Shown here: one piece after another, positions 54,238 to 62,925 of the stretch | Layout of the letters: every line of letters begins with the position of its first letter | Numbering within the stretch: the stretch's first letter is position 1 | NCBI RefSeq assembly: GCF_013004375.1 | Contig: NZ_JABERI010000012.1 | Span: 62,001 to 126,000, forward strand | DNA: 64,000 bases | DNA from: Acinetobacter terrae | GTDB taxonomy: Bacteria; Pseudomonadota; Gammaproteobacteria; Pseudomonadales; Moraxellaceae | Reading direction: 5' to 3' | Made by a program: the position numbers and the translations under genes | Notes under the pieces: generated by a model | Told to the model about the DNA's origin: nothing | Database searches by the model: none | What the model saw: the letters and a program-made list of their open reading frames with translations, nothing else

Positions 54238-54256
54238 AAAAGAGAAGAATGAGTAG

Positions 54257-54880
54257 CTAATAATCTAAAGCTAAAAAATCGGATAACTCCCCAATATCAT
54301 CCGTCTGCAACTGCTCACGCATTTTTAAAAACTGCTTTTCATCCAAATCATAGATTTTAAGCGAAAGTAGTTTTTGGATATCTTTTTCAGGGAAGCGATA
54401 TTTAATAATTTTTGCCGGTACACCACCCACAACTGCATAAGGCGGTACGTCTTTAGTGACTACTGCACCTGTAGCAACTACCGCACCTTCACCAAGCGTT
54501 ACACCTTGCATAATCATGGCACGTGAGCCAATCCAGCAACCATCGCCAATGACTGTGTCTCCAGCAGGCACAAAACTGCGTGTATCGAACGGAAACGCTG
54601 AAATCCAGTCAGTACGGTGCAATTGGTTGCCACCCATCATAATTACGCATTCTGCGCCAAAACAGACGAAATTGCCGATATGCAATTGGTCAATCGGTTT
54701 TTCTACGGTCGCAGGTTTGTCATGTAAGTAACGGACTACACAGCGCTCAAAACCTTGATCCCAGTATGCTGAATAGTAAGAGTAATTTCCCTTGATATGA
54801 ATGTTCGGATTTTTCACCGTTTTAGAAATGAATTCGAATTCACACCAGTGTTTGACAGGGGAATTGATCAGATTATCCAT
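54257..54880 (-). CDS. Xenobiotic acyltransferase (CatB-type hexapeptide acetyltransferase)
   Basis: A 207-aa left-handed beta-helix enzyme of the XAT group (type B chloramphenicol and streptogramin acetyltransferases). Hexapeptide turns are visible (IGNFVCFGAECVIMMGGNQ, IGDGCWIGSRAMIMQGVTLG, GAVVATGAVVTKDVPPYAVV). The catalytic His is probably in GGNQLHRTDWISAFPF. Antibiotic activity cannot be inferred; many chromosomal members have other substrates. The ATG at 54880 starts after TTCTCTATGG-type sequence. It converges with the 278-aa gene. Confidence 0.87.
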   Translation of the reverse strand: MDNLINSPVKHWCEFEFISKTVKNPNIHIKGNYSYYSAYWDQGFERCVVRYLHDKPATVEKPIDQLHIGNFVCFGAECVIMMGGNQLHRTDWISAFPFDTRSFVPAGDTVIGDGCWIGSRAMIMQGVTLGEGAVVATGAVVTKDVPPYAVVGGVPAKIIKYRFPEKDIQKLLSLKIYDLDEKQFLKMREQLQTDDIGELSDFLALDY

Positions 54881-55209
54881 AGAGAAATGTGTGGCGTAGG
54901 AGGTTGAGGGATTATAGCTTATGAAAGCCTTTCATTGTTAAGAGTAAAAGTCCCCCTTTGAAAAAGGGGGATTTAGGGGGATTCTGAAAATCATCTCCCT
55001 TAAAAAGGAGAGGGAATATTCCGGGAAAGTTTTAAGTTAATGCACAATGTTTAATGTGTAATGAAAGTTCCTTCTCCCTTTGGGAGAAGGTTAGGATGAG
55101 GGGGATTTAAAAAGTAACCTCTCCCTGACCCTCTCCTGGAAGGAGATGGAAAAGTAGGCAATAAAAAACCCCTCAATAGAGGGGCTTTAAAAGTATTCAA
55201 TCTTTAAAA
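54881..55209. repeat. Repeat-rich intergenic region before greA
   Basis: 329 bases without a gene. It contains AAAGTCCCCCTTTGAAAAAG with GGGGATTTAGGGGGATT (54947-54982), a second hairpin ATCTCCCTTAAAAAGGAGAG (54992-55011), TTCCTTCTCCCTTTGGGAGA with AGGTTAGGATGAGGGGGATT (55069-55107), and CCTCTCCCTGACCCTCTCCT with a GGAAGGAG arm (55118-55145). These are hairpin-plus-purine-box units of the same type as copies A-E. A stem CCCCTCAATAGAGGGG (55169-55184) is the likely greA terminator. Confidence 0.6.
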
Positions 55210-55686
55210 TTAAAGATATTCAACCTTTACAATTTCGTATTCCACTTCGCCTTGAGGTGTTACGATTTTCACTTCGTCGCCTTCGCTTTTACCCAAAAGA
55301 CCACGAGCGATAGGAGAGTTCACAGAGATCTTGTTGATCTTAAAGTCTGCTTCATCATCGCCTACAATTTGATAGGTCTTTTGTTCTTCAGTGTCCAGGT
55401 TTTCAATCGTTACTGTTACACCAAAAACGACACGACCGTTTTGTTCAAGTGTTTTAACATCAATCACTTGCATTGCACCGAGTCTACCCTCGATGTCTTG
55501 GATACGGCCTTCACAGAAACCTTGTTGCTCGCGAGCAGCATGGTATTCCGCGTTTTCTTTTAAATCCCCATGTTCACGCGCTTCAGCAATTGCCGCAATA
55601 ATACGTGGACGATCAATACTTTTTAACTGATGTAATTCTTTCTCTAGGGCGATTTTGCCTTCGGGAGTCATAGGATAACGTTTCAT
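55210..55686 (-). CDS. greA: Transcription elongation factor GreA
   Basis: A 158-aa factor that rescues backtracked RNA polymerase by stimulating transcript cleavage. The N-terminal coiled coil has the acidic tip ([20 protein letters not shown]), and the C-terminal FKBP-like domain ends in [20 protein letters not shown]. Length fits. The ATG at 55686 has AGAGGGACAACA upstream. It lies downstream of carB but a terminator at 55731-55763 separates them. The carA-x-carB-greA order is known from Pseudomonas aeruginosa. Confidence 0.96.
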   Translation of the reverse strand: MKRYPMTPEGKIALEKELHQLKSIDRPRIIAAIAEAREHGDLKENAEYHAAREQQGFCEGRIQDIEGRLGAMQVIDVKTLEQNGRVVFGVTVTIENLDTEEQKTYQIVGDDEADFKINKISVNSPIARGLLGKSEGDEVKIVTPQGEVEYEIVKVEYL

Positions 55687-55730
55687 TGTTGTCCCTCTAA
55701 GTGAGTATAAAAATTAAGGGTTTATAAATA

Positions 55731-55763
55731 AAAAAAATCCCGTCACCAATAAGATGACGGGAC
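55731..55763 (-). terminator. Terminator between carB and greA
   Basis: On the minus strand TCCCGTCA and TGACGGGA pair around TCTTATTGG and are followed by a run of eight Ts, ~15 bases past the carB stop. It implies greA is at least partly transcribed separately. Confidence 0.88.
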
Positions 55764-55777
55764 TTATCGGTAATTTA

Positions 55778-58700
55778 TTAACCTACTGTTAAATCTTGCA
55801 AGCGGTATACATCCATTGGCAATTTAATTGCTAAGGCTTGGCATACAGCATCAGCACCATTCAAGGTTGTGGTGTAATACACTTTACCTTGAAGCGCAGA
55901 GCGACGGATTGAGAACGAATCCTGCTGAGCTTGTTTACCTTCAGATGTATTGATAATGAGGTGAATCTCGCCATTTTTCAAGCGATCTACGATATGAGGG
56001 CGACCTTCGGTTACCTTATTCACACGTTCACATGCAATACCCGCTTCAGTAATCACTTTATGCGTACCACTTGTTGCTACCAGTTTGAAACCGTAATCAA
56101 CAAGTTGTTGCGCAATGCGTGCAACATGCGGTTTATCTGACTCACGTACAGACAAGAATGCGTGTTTCACTTCACCTTCGGTTGGTTTACCTGGCAAGCG
56201 ATCATTCGAGCCTAACACAGCTTTATAGAATGCTTCACCAAAAGTTGTACCCACACCCATCACTTCACCCGTAGATTTCATCTCAGGTCCAAGAATTGGG
56301 TCAACGCCAGGGAATTTCGCAAATGGGAACACAGCTTCTTTAACAGCGAAGTGAGTCGGGATAATTTCTTTAGTAAATCCTTGAGATACCAAAGACTGAC
56401 CCGCCATACAACGTGCAGCCACTTTCGCCAAAGACTCACCGATACATTTTGAAACGAAAGGCACGGTACGTGATGCACGTGGATTCACTTCCAGAATGTA
56501 AACGTCGTTGCCTTTAACCGCAAACTGTACGTTCATCAAACCAATTACGCCAAGCTCTTTCGCCATGGCAACAGTTTGACGACGCATTTCGTCCTGAATC
56601 TCTTGAGATAGAGAGTAAGGAGGAATTGAACATGCTGAGTCACCAGAGTGAATACCGGCTTGTTCAATGTGCTGCATGATACCGCCAATCACCACATCTT
56701 TACCGTCAGATACACAGTCAACATCGACTTCGGTTGCATCATCAAGGAAGTGGTCAAGCAATACAGGCGCTTCGTTAGAGGCTTGAACTGCATCACGTAA
56801 GTAGCGTTTCAATTCGTCGTCGTTATAGACGATTTCCATCGCACGACCACCAAGCACGTATGAAGGACGAACCACAAGCGGGTAGCCCACTTTAGATGCT
56901 TCAGCCATACCTTCTTCAGCAGATTTTACAATGCTGTTGCTTGGTTGGCGAAGTTGCAGGCGTTGAATCATTTGCTGGAAACGTTCACGGTCTTCTGCAC
57001 GGTCAATCGCATCTGGAGATGTACCGATAATTGGTGCACCGGCTTCTTCTAAAGCGCGAGCCAATTTAAGTGGAGTCTGACCACCGTATTGCACGATAAT
57101 GCCTTTAGGCTTCTCGATACGCACGATTTCAAGTACATCTTCAAGTGTAATTGGTTCGAAGTACAAACGATCTGATGTGTCGTAATCCGTAGAAACCGTT
57201 TCAGGGTTACAGTTCACCATAATGGTTTCATAACCGTCTTCACGCATAGCAAGTGCCGCGTGTACACAGCAGTAATCGAACTCGATCCCTTGACCAATAC
57301 GGTTTGGACCGCCACCAATCACCATGATCTTATCGCGATTCGATGGACTCGCTTCACATTCTTCATCGTAAGTTGAGTACATGTAAGCAGTATCAGATTC
57401 GAACTCTGCAGCACAGGTATCTACACGTTTGTAAACAGGGGTCACACCCAAGTTCCAACGGTGTTTACGGAATTGTTTCTGTGAAATACCCATCAAATCT
57501 GCAATGCGAAGATCTGATAAACCTTTGCGTTTGAATGAACGGATATTGTCCGCATTCAAATCACCAAAACCTAAAGTTTTGATTTGGTTTTCAGTTTTGA
57601 TGATGTCTTCGATTTGGATCAAGAACCATTTGTCGATGTTGGTCGCAGCAAACACTTCGTCTAAAGTGAAACCATGACGGAAAGCATCACCGATGAACCA
57701 AATACGTTCTGGACCAGGTACTTTAAGTTCTTGAAGAATTTTCTCGCGTGCGCCATCAGCACCGACTTCGAGTTTTTCGTCAAAACCACATACGCCCACT
57801 TCAAGACCCCGAAGCGCTTTTTGCAAAGATTCTTGGAAGTTACGGCCAATCGCCATTACTTCACCCACAGATTTCATCTGTGTAGTTAGAATTGCTTCAG
57901 CTTGTGGGAATTTCTCGAAGTTAAAACGAGGAATCTTAGTTACCACGTAGTCAATTGCAGGTTCAAATGATGCAGGAGTTGCACCGCCAGTGATGTCATT
58001 TTTCAATTCATCAAGGGTATAACCTACAGCCAATTTCGCTGCAATACGTGCAATTGGGAAACCAGTTGCTTTAGATGCAAGTGCAGATGAACGTGATACA
58101 CGCGGGTTCATCTCGATCACAACCATACGACCGTCTTTCGGATTAATACCGAATTGAACGTTCGAACCGCCTGTTTCCACACCAATTTCACGTAGAACCG
58201 CAATCGATGCATTACGCATGATTTGGTATTCTTTGTCTGTCAATGTTTGTGCAGGGGCAACAGTGATTGAGTCACCTGTGTGAACACCCATAGGGTCGAA
58301 GTTTTCGATCGCACACACGATGATACAGTTGTCGTTTTTGTCACGAACAACTTCCATCTCGTACTCTTTCCAACCAATCAATGATTCATCGATTAGCAGT
58401 TGGTGAGTTGGTGATAGGTCGAAACCACGTTCACAGATTTCAATGAATTCATCACGGTTGTAAGCAATACCACCGCCTGAACCACCCATGGTGAATGATG
58501 GACGAATAATAGAAGGGAAGCCGAGTTTTGCCTGAATCTCAAATGCTTCTTCCATGGTGCTTGCAACAGCAGCACGTGGACATTCAAGACCAATACGACG
58601 CATTGCGTCATCAAACAGTTTACGGTCTTCAGCCATTTCAATGGCATCTTTACTCGCACCGATCAATTCAACATTGAATTTTTCTAAAATGCCGTGTTCA

Positions 58701-59008
58701 TCAAGTGCAAGCGCACAGTTCAACGCTGTTTGACCACCCATAGTCGGCAGGACAGCATCTGGACGCTCTTTCTCGATGATTTGTGCAACAGTCTGCCAAG
58801 TAATCGGTTCGATATACGTTGCATCAGCCATTGACGGGTCGGTCATAATGGTCGCTGGGTTAGAGTTCACCAAAATAACACGGTAGCCTTCTTCACGAAG
58901 GGCTTTACATGCTTGCGCACCTGAGTAGTCAAACTCACATGCTTGACCGATCACAATCGGACCCGCACCAATAATTAAGATGCTTTTAATGTCTGTACGT
59001 TTAGCCAT
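55778..59008 (-). CDS. carB: Carbamoyl-phosphate synthase large subunit
   Basis: A 1076-aa enzyme that makes carbamoyl phosphate from bicarbonate, glutamine-derived ammonia and ATP for pyrimidine and arginine synthesis. Two ATP-grasp halves are seen: [19 protein letters not shown] at the N-terminus and [20 protein letters not shown] in the second half, and [20 protein letters not shown] with [16 protein letters not shown] as the paired active-site segments. The C-terminal ~130 residues are the MGS-like allosteric domain. The ATG at 59008 follows TTAAGGAAGCGATC. It is 14 bases after carA. Confidence 0.97.
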   Translation of the reverse strand: MAKRTDIKSILIIGAGPIVIGQACEFDYSGAQACKALREEGYRVILVNSNPATIMTDPSMADATYIEPITWQTVAQIIEKERPDAVLPTMGGQTALNCALALDEHGILEKFNVELIGASKDAIEMAEDRKLFDDAMRRIGLECPRAAVASTMEEAFEIQAKLGFPSIIRPSFTMGGSGGGIAYNRDEFIEICERGFDLSPTHQLLIDESLIGWKEYEMEVVRDKNDNCIIVCAIENFDPMGVHTGDSITVAPAQTLTDKEYQIMRNASIAVLREIGVETGGSNVQFGINPKDGRMVVIEMNPRVSRSSALASKATGFPIARIAAKLAVGYTLDELKNDITGGATPASFEPAIDYVVTKIPRFNFEKFPQAEAILTTQMKSVGEVMAIGRNFQESLQKALRGLEVGVCGFDEKLEVGADGAREKILQELKVPGPERIWFIGDAFRHGFTLDEVFAATNIDKWFLIQIEDIIKTENQIKTLGFGDLNADNIRSFKRKGLSDLRIADLMGISQKQFRKHRWNLGVTPVYKRVDTCAAEFESDTAYMYSTYDEECEASPSNRDKIMVIGGGPNRIGQGIEFDYCCVHAALAMREDGYETIMVNCNPETVSTDYDTSDRLYFEPITLEDVLEIVRIEKPKGIIVQYGGQTPLKLARALEEAGAPIIGTSPDAIDRAEDRERFQQMIQRLQLRQPSNSIVKSAEEGMAEASKVGYPLVVRPSYVLGGRAMEIVYNDDELKRYLRDAVQASNEAPVLLDHFLDDATEVDVDCVSDGKDVVIGGIMQHIEQAGIHSGDSACSIPPYSLSQEIQDEMRRQTVAMAKELGVIGLMNVQFAVKGNDVYILEVNPRASRTVPFVSKCIGESLAKVAARCMAGQSLVSQGFTKEIIPTHFAVKEAVFPFAKFPGVDPILGPEMKSTGEVMGVGTTFGEAFYKAVLGSNDRLPGKPTEGEVKHAFLSVRESDKPHVARIAQQLVDYGFKLVATSGTHKVITEAGIACERVNKVTEGRPHIVDRLKNGEIHLIINTSEGKQAQQDSFSIRRSALQGKVYYTTTLNGADAVCQALAIKLPMDVYRLQDLTVG

Positions 59009-59022
59009 GATCGCTTCCTTAA

Positions 59023-60162
59023 TTACTTCTTAGATGCTTCGATAAGTTCGATGAAATGATCGAACAAAGGGGCACAGTCATGTGGACCAGGACTCGCTTC
59101 AGGATGACCCTGGAAGCTGAACGCTGGTTTATCCGTGCGATGCATACCCTGAAGGGTTTGGTCGAACAATGAGATGTGCGTCGCTTTCAGGTTTGCAGGT
59201 AAGGTATCAATTTCCACTGCAAAGCCATGATTCTGAGAAGTAATCATCACTGTACCATCTTCAATATTTTGTACAGGATGGTTTGCACCGTGGTGACCGT
59301 GAGGCATTTTCACAGTTTTAGCGCCAGAAGCAAGCGCGAGGATTTGGTGACCTAAACAGATACCAAATACAGGTAAGTTTGTTGTTTCAACAATGGTTTT
59401 TACAGCTTCAATTGCATAATCACATGCAGCTGGATCGCCAGGACCGTTCGACAGGAACACACCGTCCGGATTTAATGCGAGAACTTTTTCTGCAGGCGTT
59501 TGAGCTGGAACTACAGTTAGTTTGCATCCGCGATCAGTCAGCATACGTAAGATGTTGGTTTTGACACCGTAATCATATGCCACAACATGGAATTTAAGTT
59601 CAGGTTGAGAGAAGCCTTGACCAAGTGTCCATGAACCTTCGGTCCATTCAAAACCTTCTGGGTCGCAACATTCTTTCGCAAGGTCTAAACCGTTCAGACC
59701 GCCAAAGGCACGTGCTTTTTCTAAAGCCTCTTCTTCTGTAATGTTGTCACCCGCTAGGATGCAACCATTTTGCGCACCTTTCGCACGTAAAATTCGTGTC
59801 AATTTACGGGTGTCAATATCGGCAATCGCAACAACATTGTGTTGTTGAAGGTATTCACCCAAAGATTGATTCGCACGGAAATTGCTATGCAATAAAGGAA
59901 GGTCACGGATAATTAAACCGTTTGCCCATACTTTATGAATTCGACCTGACTCAGCGTCTTCATCATTACAACCTGTATTACCAATATGCGGGTAAGTCAA
60001 AGTCACAAGTTGTTGTGCATAACTCGGGTCAGTCAAAATTTCTTGATAGCCAGTCATTGCTGTATTAAAAACGACTTCACCAGTCGTACTACCCGATGCA
60101 CCGATAGACGTACCTTTAAAGATCGTTCCATCTGCGAGGGCTAAAATGGCGGGAGTGCTCAA
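59023..60162 (-). CDS. carA: Carbamoyl-phosphate synthase small subunit
   Basis: A 379-aa class I glutamine amidotransferase subunit that feeds ammonia to CarB. The nucleophile Cys269 is in FGICLGHQ, the catalytic His-x-Glu is in [13 protein letters not shown], and the [14 protein letters not shown] segment precedes the domain. The N-terminal domain begins [19 protein letters not shown]. The start is TTG at 60162, with GGAG 7 bases upstream; no ATG is available at the conserved start. A strong hairpin with a T run sits in the leader (60193-60256), so attenuation is likely. It is the first gene of the carAB operon. Confidence 0.95.
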   Translation of the reverse strand: MSTPAILALADGTIFKGTSIGASGSTTGEVVFNTAMTGYQEILTDPSYAQQLVTLTYPHIGNTGCNDEDAESGRIHKVWANGLIIRDLPLLHSNFRANQSLGEYLQQHNVVAIADIDTRKLTRILRAKGAQNGCILAGDNITEEEALEKARAFGGLNGLDLAKECCDPEGFEWTEGSWTLGQGFSQPELKFHVVAYDYGVKTNILRMLTDRGCKLTVVPAQTPAEKVLALNPDGVFLSNGPGDPAACDYAIEAVKTIVETTNLPVFGICLGHQILALASGAKTVKMPHGHHGANHPVQNIEDGTVMITSQNHGFAVEIDTLPANLKATHISLFDQTLQGMHRTDKPAFSFQGHPEASPGPHDCAPLFDHFIELIEASKK

Positions 60163-60188
60163 ACCAAAGCTCCTGAAATTTAGGCTGT

Positions 60189-60256
60189 AAAAAAGCGAGA
60201 AGACGAAAAAAAAGGAAGGCTATTTTTTTAACCAACCCTCCTATGTCTGCTCGCTT
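60189..60256 (-). promoter_or_regulatory. Attenuator-like terminator in the carA leader
   Basis: On the minus strand AAGCGAG (start of the hairpin) pairs with CTCGCTT; AGAC with GTCT after one mismatch, and GGAGGG with CCTTCC inside. A run of six Ts follows. An additional eight-T run lies within the hairpin between CCTTCC and CGTC. It lies between the TATAAT promoter and the TTG start. Confidence 0.65.
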
Positions 60257-60270
60257 GAACTTAACACGGC

Positions 60271-60299
60271 ATTATACGCAGTCGACCTGTTGAAGTCCA
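60271..60299 (-). promoter_or_regulatory. Putative sigma-70 promoter of carAB
   Basis: On the minus strand TGGACT, a 17-base spacer, then a perfect TATAAT. The start point would lie about 90-100 bases upstream of the carA TTG, leaving room for the leader hairpin. Confidence 0.55.
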
Positions 60300-60472
60300 T
60301 GCTATTTATTCCGAATATGTAAGATAAATACCTTGTGTTTTGAACGGAAGTCTGTTTTTGAGACAGTGTATGTAAAATGTAAGCAAATGATAATTGTCAG
60401 ACAAATCAAAACTTAAATTTTATCGAATCGACTAGTCTGTATCTCTCATGTAATAACTCTAGGAACAAGGCC

Positions 60473-60946
60473 ATGACTACAGAACAAAAACAAGTTAAAG
60501 CTAAACCTGCCTTAAAAGAGGTGGTCGCTGAGGGTGCTGAAAAGTTGGAACAAGCGTCTAAAGAGGCACAGCAAAAAGTAACAGAAGCGGTTCATGAATC
60601 GGCTGAAACTGTTAAGGCTGAAGCGAAAGAACTACAGGAAAATGTACACGATCAAGTGCAAAATCTGAAACAGGATATTCTTCAGCGCATTGACACCATT
60701 AAGAAACAACTGAATTTTTCACAAAAAGATTTAGCTGAATTAAAGGAGTTTGTGAAATCTGAATTCAATGCTGTGATTGATGATTTATCAAAACTGGGTA
60801 AAGAGTTGAAAGACGATGTCAGTCAAATTTCTGTTAAGCATAAAGATCATTTAACTGAAACCTTCAAGCGTTCAAAAGAACATACTTTAGATGTCTGGAA
60901 AAAAGTGTCAGAGAAAGCTGAGGAAAAACCACCTGTAAAAAGCTGA
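60473..60946 (+). CDS. Amphipathic helical protein, 157 aa (phasin/apolipoprotein-like)
   Basis: Entirely alpha-helical by sequence: Lys, Glu, Ala, Gln rich with heptad-like repeats (EGAEKLEQASKEAQQKVTEA; AELKEFVKSEFNAVIDDLSK) and no Cys or membrane segment. Such composition is seen in phasins, apolipoprotein-like and LEA-like stress proteins. No specific family can be named. A good ribosome site (AGGAACAAGGCC) precedes the ATG. Three consecutive hairpins follow; the last is a terminator (61025-61054). Confidence 0.7.
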   Translation: MTTEQKQVKAKPALKEVVAEGAEKLEQASKEAQQKVTEAVHESAETVKAEAKELQENVHDQVQNLKQDILQRIDTIKKQLNFSQKDLAELKEFVKSEFNAVIDDLSKLGKELKDDVSQISVKHKDHLTETFKRSKEHTLDVWKKVSEKAEEKPPVKS

Positions 60947-60981
60947 TTTATATTTCAGGCATAAATGCCAGATTAGGGGGC

Positions 60982-61018
60982 AGGAAATATGCAATATTTC
61001 CTCAATCTAAGGATTGAG
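60982..61018. repeat. Two overlapping palindromes downstream of the helical protein gene
   Basis: AGGAAATAT-GCA-ATATTTCCT (60982-61002) is a perfect 9-bp inverted repeat. CTCAATC-TAAG-GATTGAG (61001-61018) follows and overlaps it by two bases. Neither has a T run. Confidence 0.5.
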
Positions 61019-61024
61019 AGCATA

Positions 61025-61054
61025 AAAAAGTGAGGTCGTATGCCTCACTTTTTT
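61025..61054. terminator. Bidirectional terminator
   Basis: AAAAAAGTGAGG and CCTCACTTTTTT pair around TCGTATG, with T runs both ways, between the 157-aa gene and the DOMON-like gene. Confidence 0.9.
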
Positions 61055-61079
61055 ATTTGTCGAATATCAGTGCTACGTT

Positions 61080-61619
61080 TTAGAACTGATGTAGCCAATC
61101 ACGTTTATTGTGAAAGTCTGCATGAGGACTGCTGTGTTGCATCGCGTAGTGTTGATCACCTTGTGATGTTTTAAGTACAGCACTTAAACCCAAGAACATA
61201 TTCGACCATTGTAATTTGTGCTTTAACATAAACTCGGTCAAATCCAGGCTCACATTCAAACCGTAATGTGTGCGTTTTAATTGATTGAGTTCAATGTCAT
61301 TTGCAGCTTGTGGAGGCATATCTTCAGGATAACGATATTCCTCAAATTGATAGGCCTGCCAAGCTTGTGAAGGGGAGAGGTTGATTTCTCGATAAAAATC
61401 TTCACCGTGAACGCCAATAAAAATTTCATAACAGGTATTTTCCCATAAGAAATCTTGACGTGGATTACCTTGCACCAAGTCAGGCCATTGCATGAATTGA
61501 TTTGGATCACGTAACCAATAGCCCACATTTATACTATATGAGCCTTGTTGTTCAATCGCGCCAACTAAAGAGATAGATTGAAAGCGACGATCAAAAGCGT
61601 TAAGTTCGTAACTGGCCAT
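61080..61619 (-). CDS. DOMON-like domain protein, 179 aa
   Basis: A 179-aa soluble protein fitting the DOMON-like type 1 group: a beta-sandwich with YEIFIGVHGEDFYREINLSP as its most recognisable segment, followed by WQAYQFEEYR and a C-terminal HADFHNKRDWL. No signal peptide. DOMON domains bind haem or sugars, but no binding residue can be assigned. It follows yhbY with a 5-base gap and is probably co-transcribed with it. Confidence 0.75.
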   Translation of the reverse strand: MASYELNAFDRRFQSISLVGAIEQQGSYSINVGYWLRDPNQFMQWPDLVQGNPRQDFLWENTCYEIFIGVHGEDFYREINLSPSQAWQAYQFEEYRYPEDMPPQAANDIELNQLKRTHYGLNVSLDLTEFMLKHKLQWSNMFLGLSAVLKTSQGDQHYAMQHSSPHADFHNKRDWLHQF

Positions 61620-61624
61620 ACAGC

Positions 61625-61948
61625 TTAGTTAGACAAATGTGCGTGGCGTACAAGATTCGAAAGTTTTGGATTTTGTTTTGCCGCTTTTTTATAAAGCAAT
61701 ACAATTTTACCAATCGTTTGTACAATTTCAGCGCCAGTTACTTGAGCAATTTCGTTAATTGCAGCAACACGTGCTTCGCGATCTTCACCGGCAATTTTAA
61801 CTTTAATCAGTTCATGATCATTTAAAGCACGGTTTGTTTCTTCGATGACATTTTCAGTCAAACCTTGACCGCCAAGCATAACCACTGGGTTAAGTGCATG
61901 TCCGATTTGACGCAAACGCTTGCGTTCCTGAATTGATAAAGCCGCCAT
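61625..61948 (-). CDS. yhbY: Ribosome assembly RNA-binding protein YhbY (CRM domain)
   Basis: A 107-aa CRM-domain protein that binds pre-50S ribosomes. Features: LSIQERKRLRQIGHALNPVV and the GxxG-type loop LGGQGLTENVI, then HELIKVKIAG. Divergent from rlmE and ftsH, the same neighbourhood as in other gammaproteobacteria, where YhbY, RlmE and FtsH sit together. Confidence 0.93.
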   Translation of the reverse strand: MAALSIQERKRLRQIGHALNPVVMLGGQGLTENVIEETNRALNDHELIKVKIAGEDREARVAAINEIAQVTGAEIVQTIGKIVLLYKKAAKQNPKLSNLVRHAHLSN

Positions 61949-62143
61949 AAAGATAACCTAATTTTAAAAACGGCTTAGTATAGCAAATGTCGGGTTTAAA
62001 CGCTTTATATTCTGTTGAAAAAATCAATTTCGATTATTGAAAAAAACATACCAAAGATCAGATTTAGATACAGATGTATACTGCAAGGTCTGTGTTTTTC
62101 ACGTACAATCATGAATTAGAAGTTTTTTATTATTTAGAGAGTT

Positions 62144-62794
62144 ATGGCGACACGCATTACCAACCAAAAGTTATCAAAAAGCAGTCGAGATTGGATGCGC
62201 GAGCACTTAGACGATCCGTTTGTGAAAAAAGCACAGAAGGAAGGCTATCGTGCGCGTGCTGCTTATAAGCTTCTTGAAATGCAAGAAAAATATAAAATTA
62301 TTAAGCCAGGCATGACCGTGGTCGATCTGGGTGCTGCCCCAGGAAGCTGGTCGCAAATTGCTGGAAAATTGGTCGGCGATAAAGGTTTGCTGATTGCTTC
62401 AGATATCTTGGAAATGGATGCATTGCCTGATGTCACCTTTTTACAAGGTGACTTTCGAGAAGAAGAAGTTTTCGAAAAATTGTTAAATCTTTTAAACGGA
62501 CGGACCGTAGACGTTGTAATTTCAGATATGGCCCCCAATACATCAGGTAACAAGGCTGTAGATCAACCGCGTCAAATTTACTTGTGTGAACTTGCTTTAG
62601 ATTTCGCCACCAAGGTTTTAGGACCTAAAGGGCAGTTTGTAGTCAAGGTTTTCCAAGGAACAGGATTTGATGAATTCCGTAAACAAGTCGTAGATAGCTT
62701 TGATGTATTAAAGACAGCAAAACCTGCTGCTTCACGTGCCCGTTCTAAAGAAGTATTTTTGATCGGACAAGGGCGCAAGAAGGCTTCTAAATAA
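62144..62794 (+). CDS. rlmE: 23S rRNA (uridine-2'-O) methyltransferase RlmE (FtsJ/RrmJ)
   Basis: A 216-aa SAM-dependent enzyme that methylates U2552 of 23S rRNA. The SAM motif is [15 protein letters not shown]; the K-D-K-E tetrad appears in [24 protein letters not shown] and [10 protein letters not shown]. The ATG at 62144 follows TTAGAGAGTT. It is followed by ftsH on the same strand after 131 bases. Confidence 0.95.
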   Translation: MATRITNQKLSKSSRDWMREHLDDPFVKKAQKEGYRARAAYKLLEMQEKYKIIKPGMTVVDLGAAPGSWSQIAGKLVGDKGLLIASDILEMDALPDVTFLQGDFREEEVFEKLLNLLNGRTVDVVISDMAPNTSGNKAVDQPRQIYLCELALDFATKVLGPKGQFVVKVFQGTGFDEFRKQVVDSFDVLKTAKPAASRARSKEVFLIGQGRKKASK

Positions 62795-62925
62795 AGTTTA
62801 CTTGCCAAGACGTTAAAAATTGTGCATTTTGTACATTTTTAAAATATTGCAAAGCTGATCTTCAGCTTAAATTAAGGTCACCCGTTTTGGGCATGATCAA
62901 ATTAGATTGATATGGGAATAAAGCT

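Larger units (their letters stand above)
60163..60472. other. Intergenic region between divergent carA and the helical protein gene
   Basis: 310 bases. The carA-proximal ~140 bases hold the leader hairpin and the promoter. In the rest, CATATGTAAG-like AT-rich sequence precedes the 157-aa gene; no operator was recognised. Confidence 0.6.

Noticed and set aside
54257..54880. Chloramphenicol resistance gene
   Set aside because: It has the XAT fold and a plausible catalytic His, but this family has many substrates and no resistance context (integron, IS) is seen, so only the family is named.
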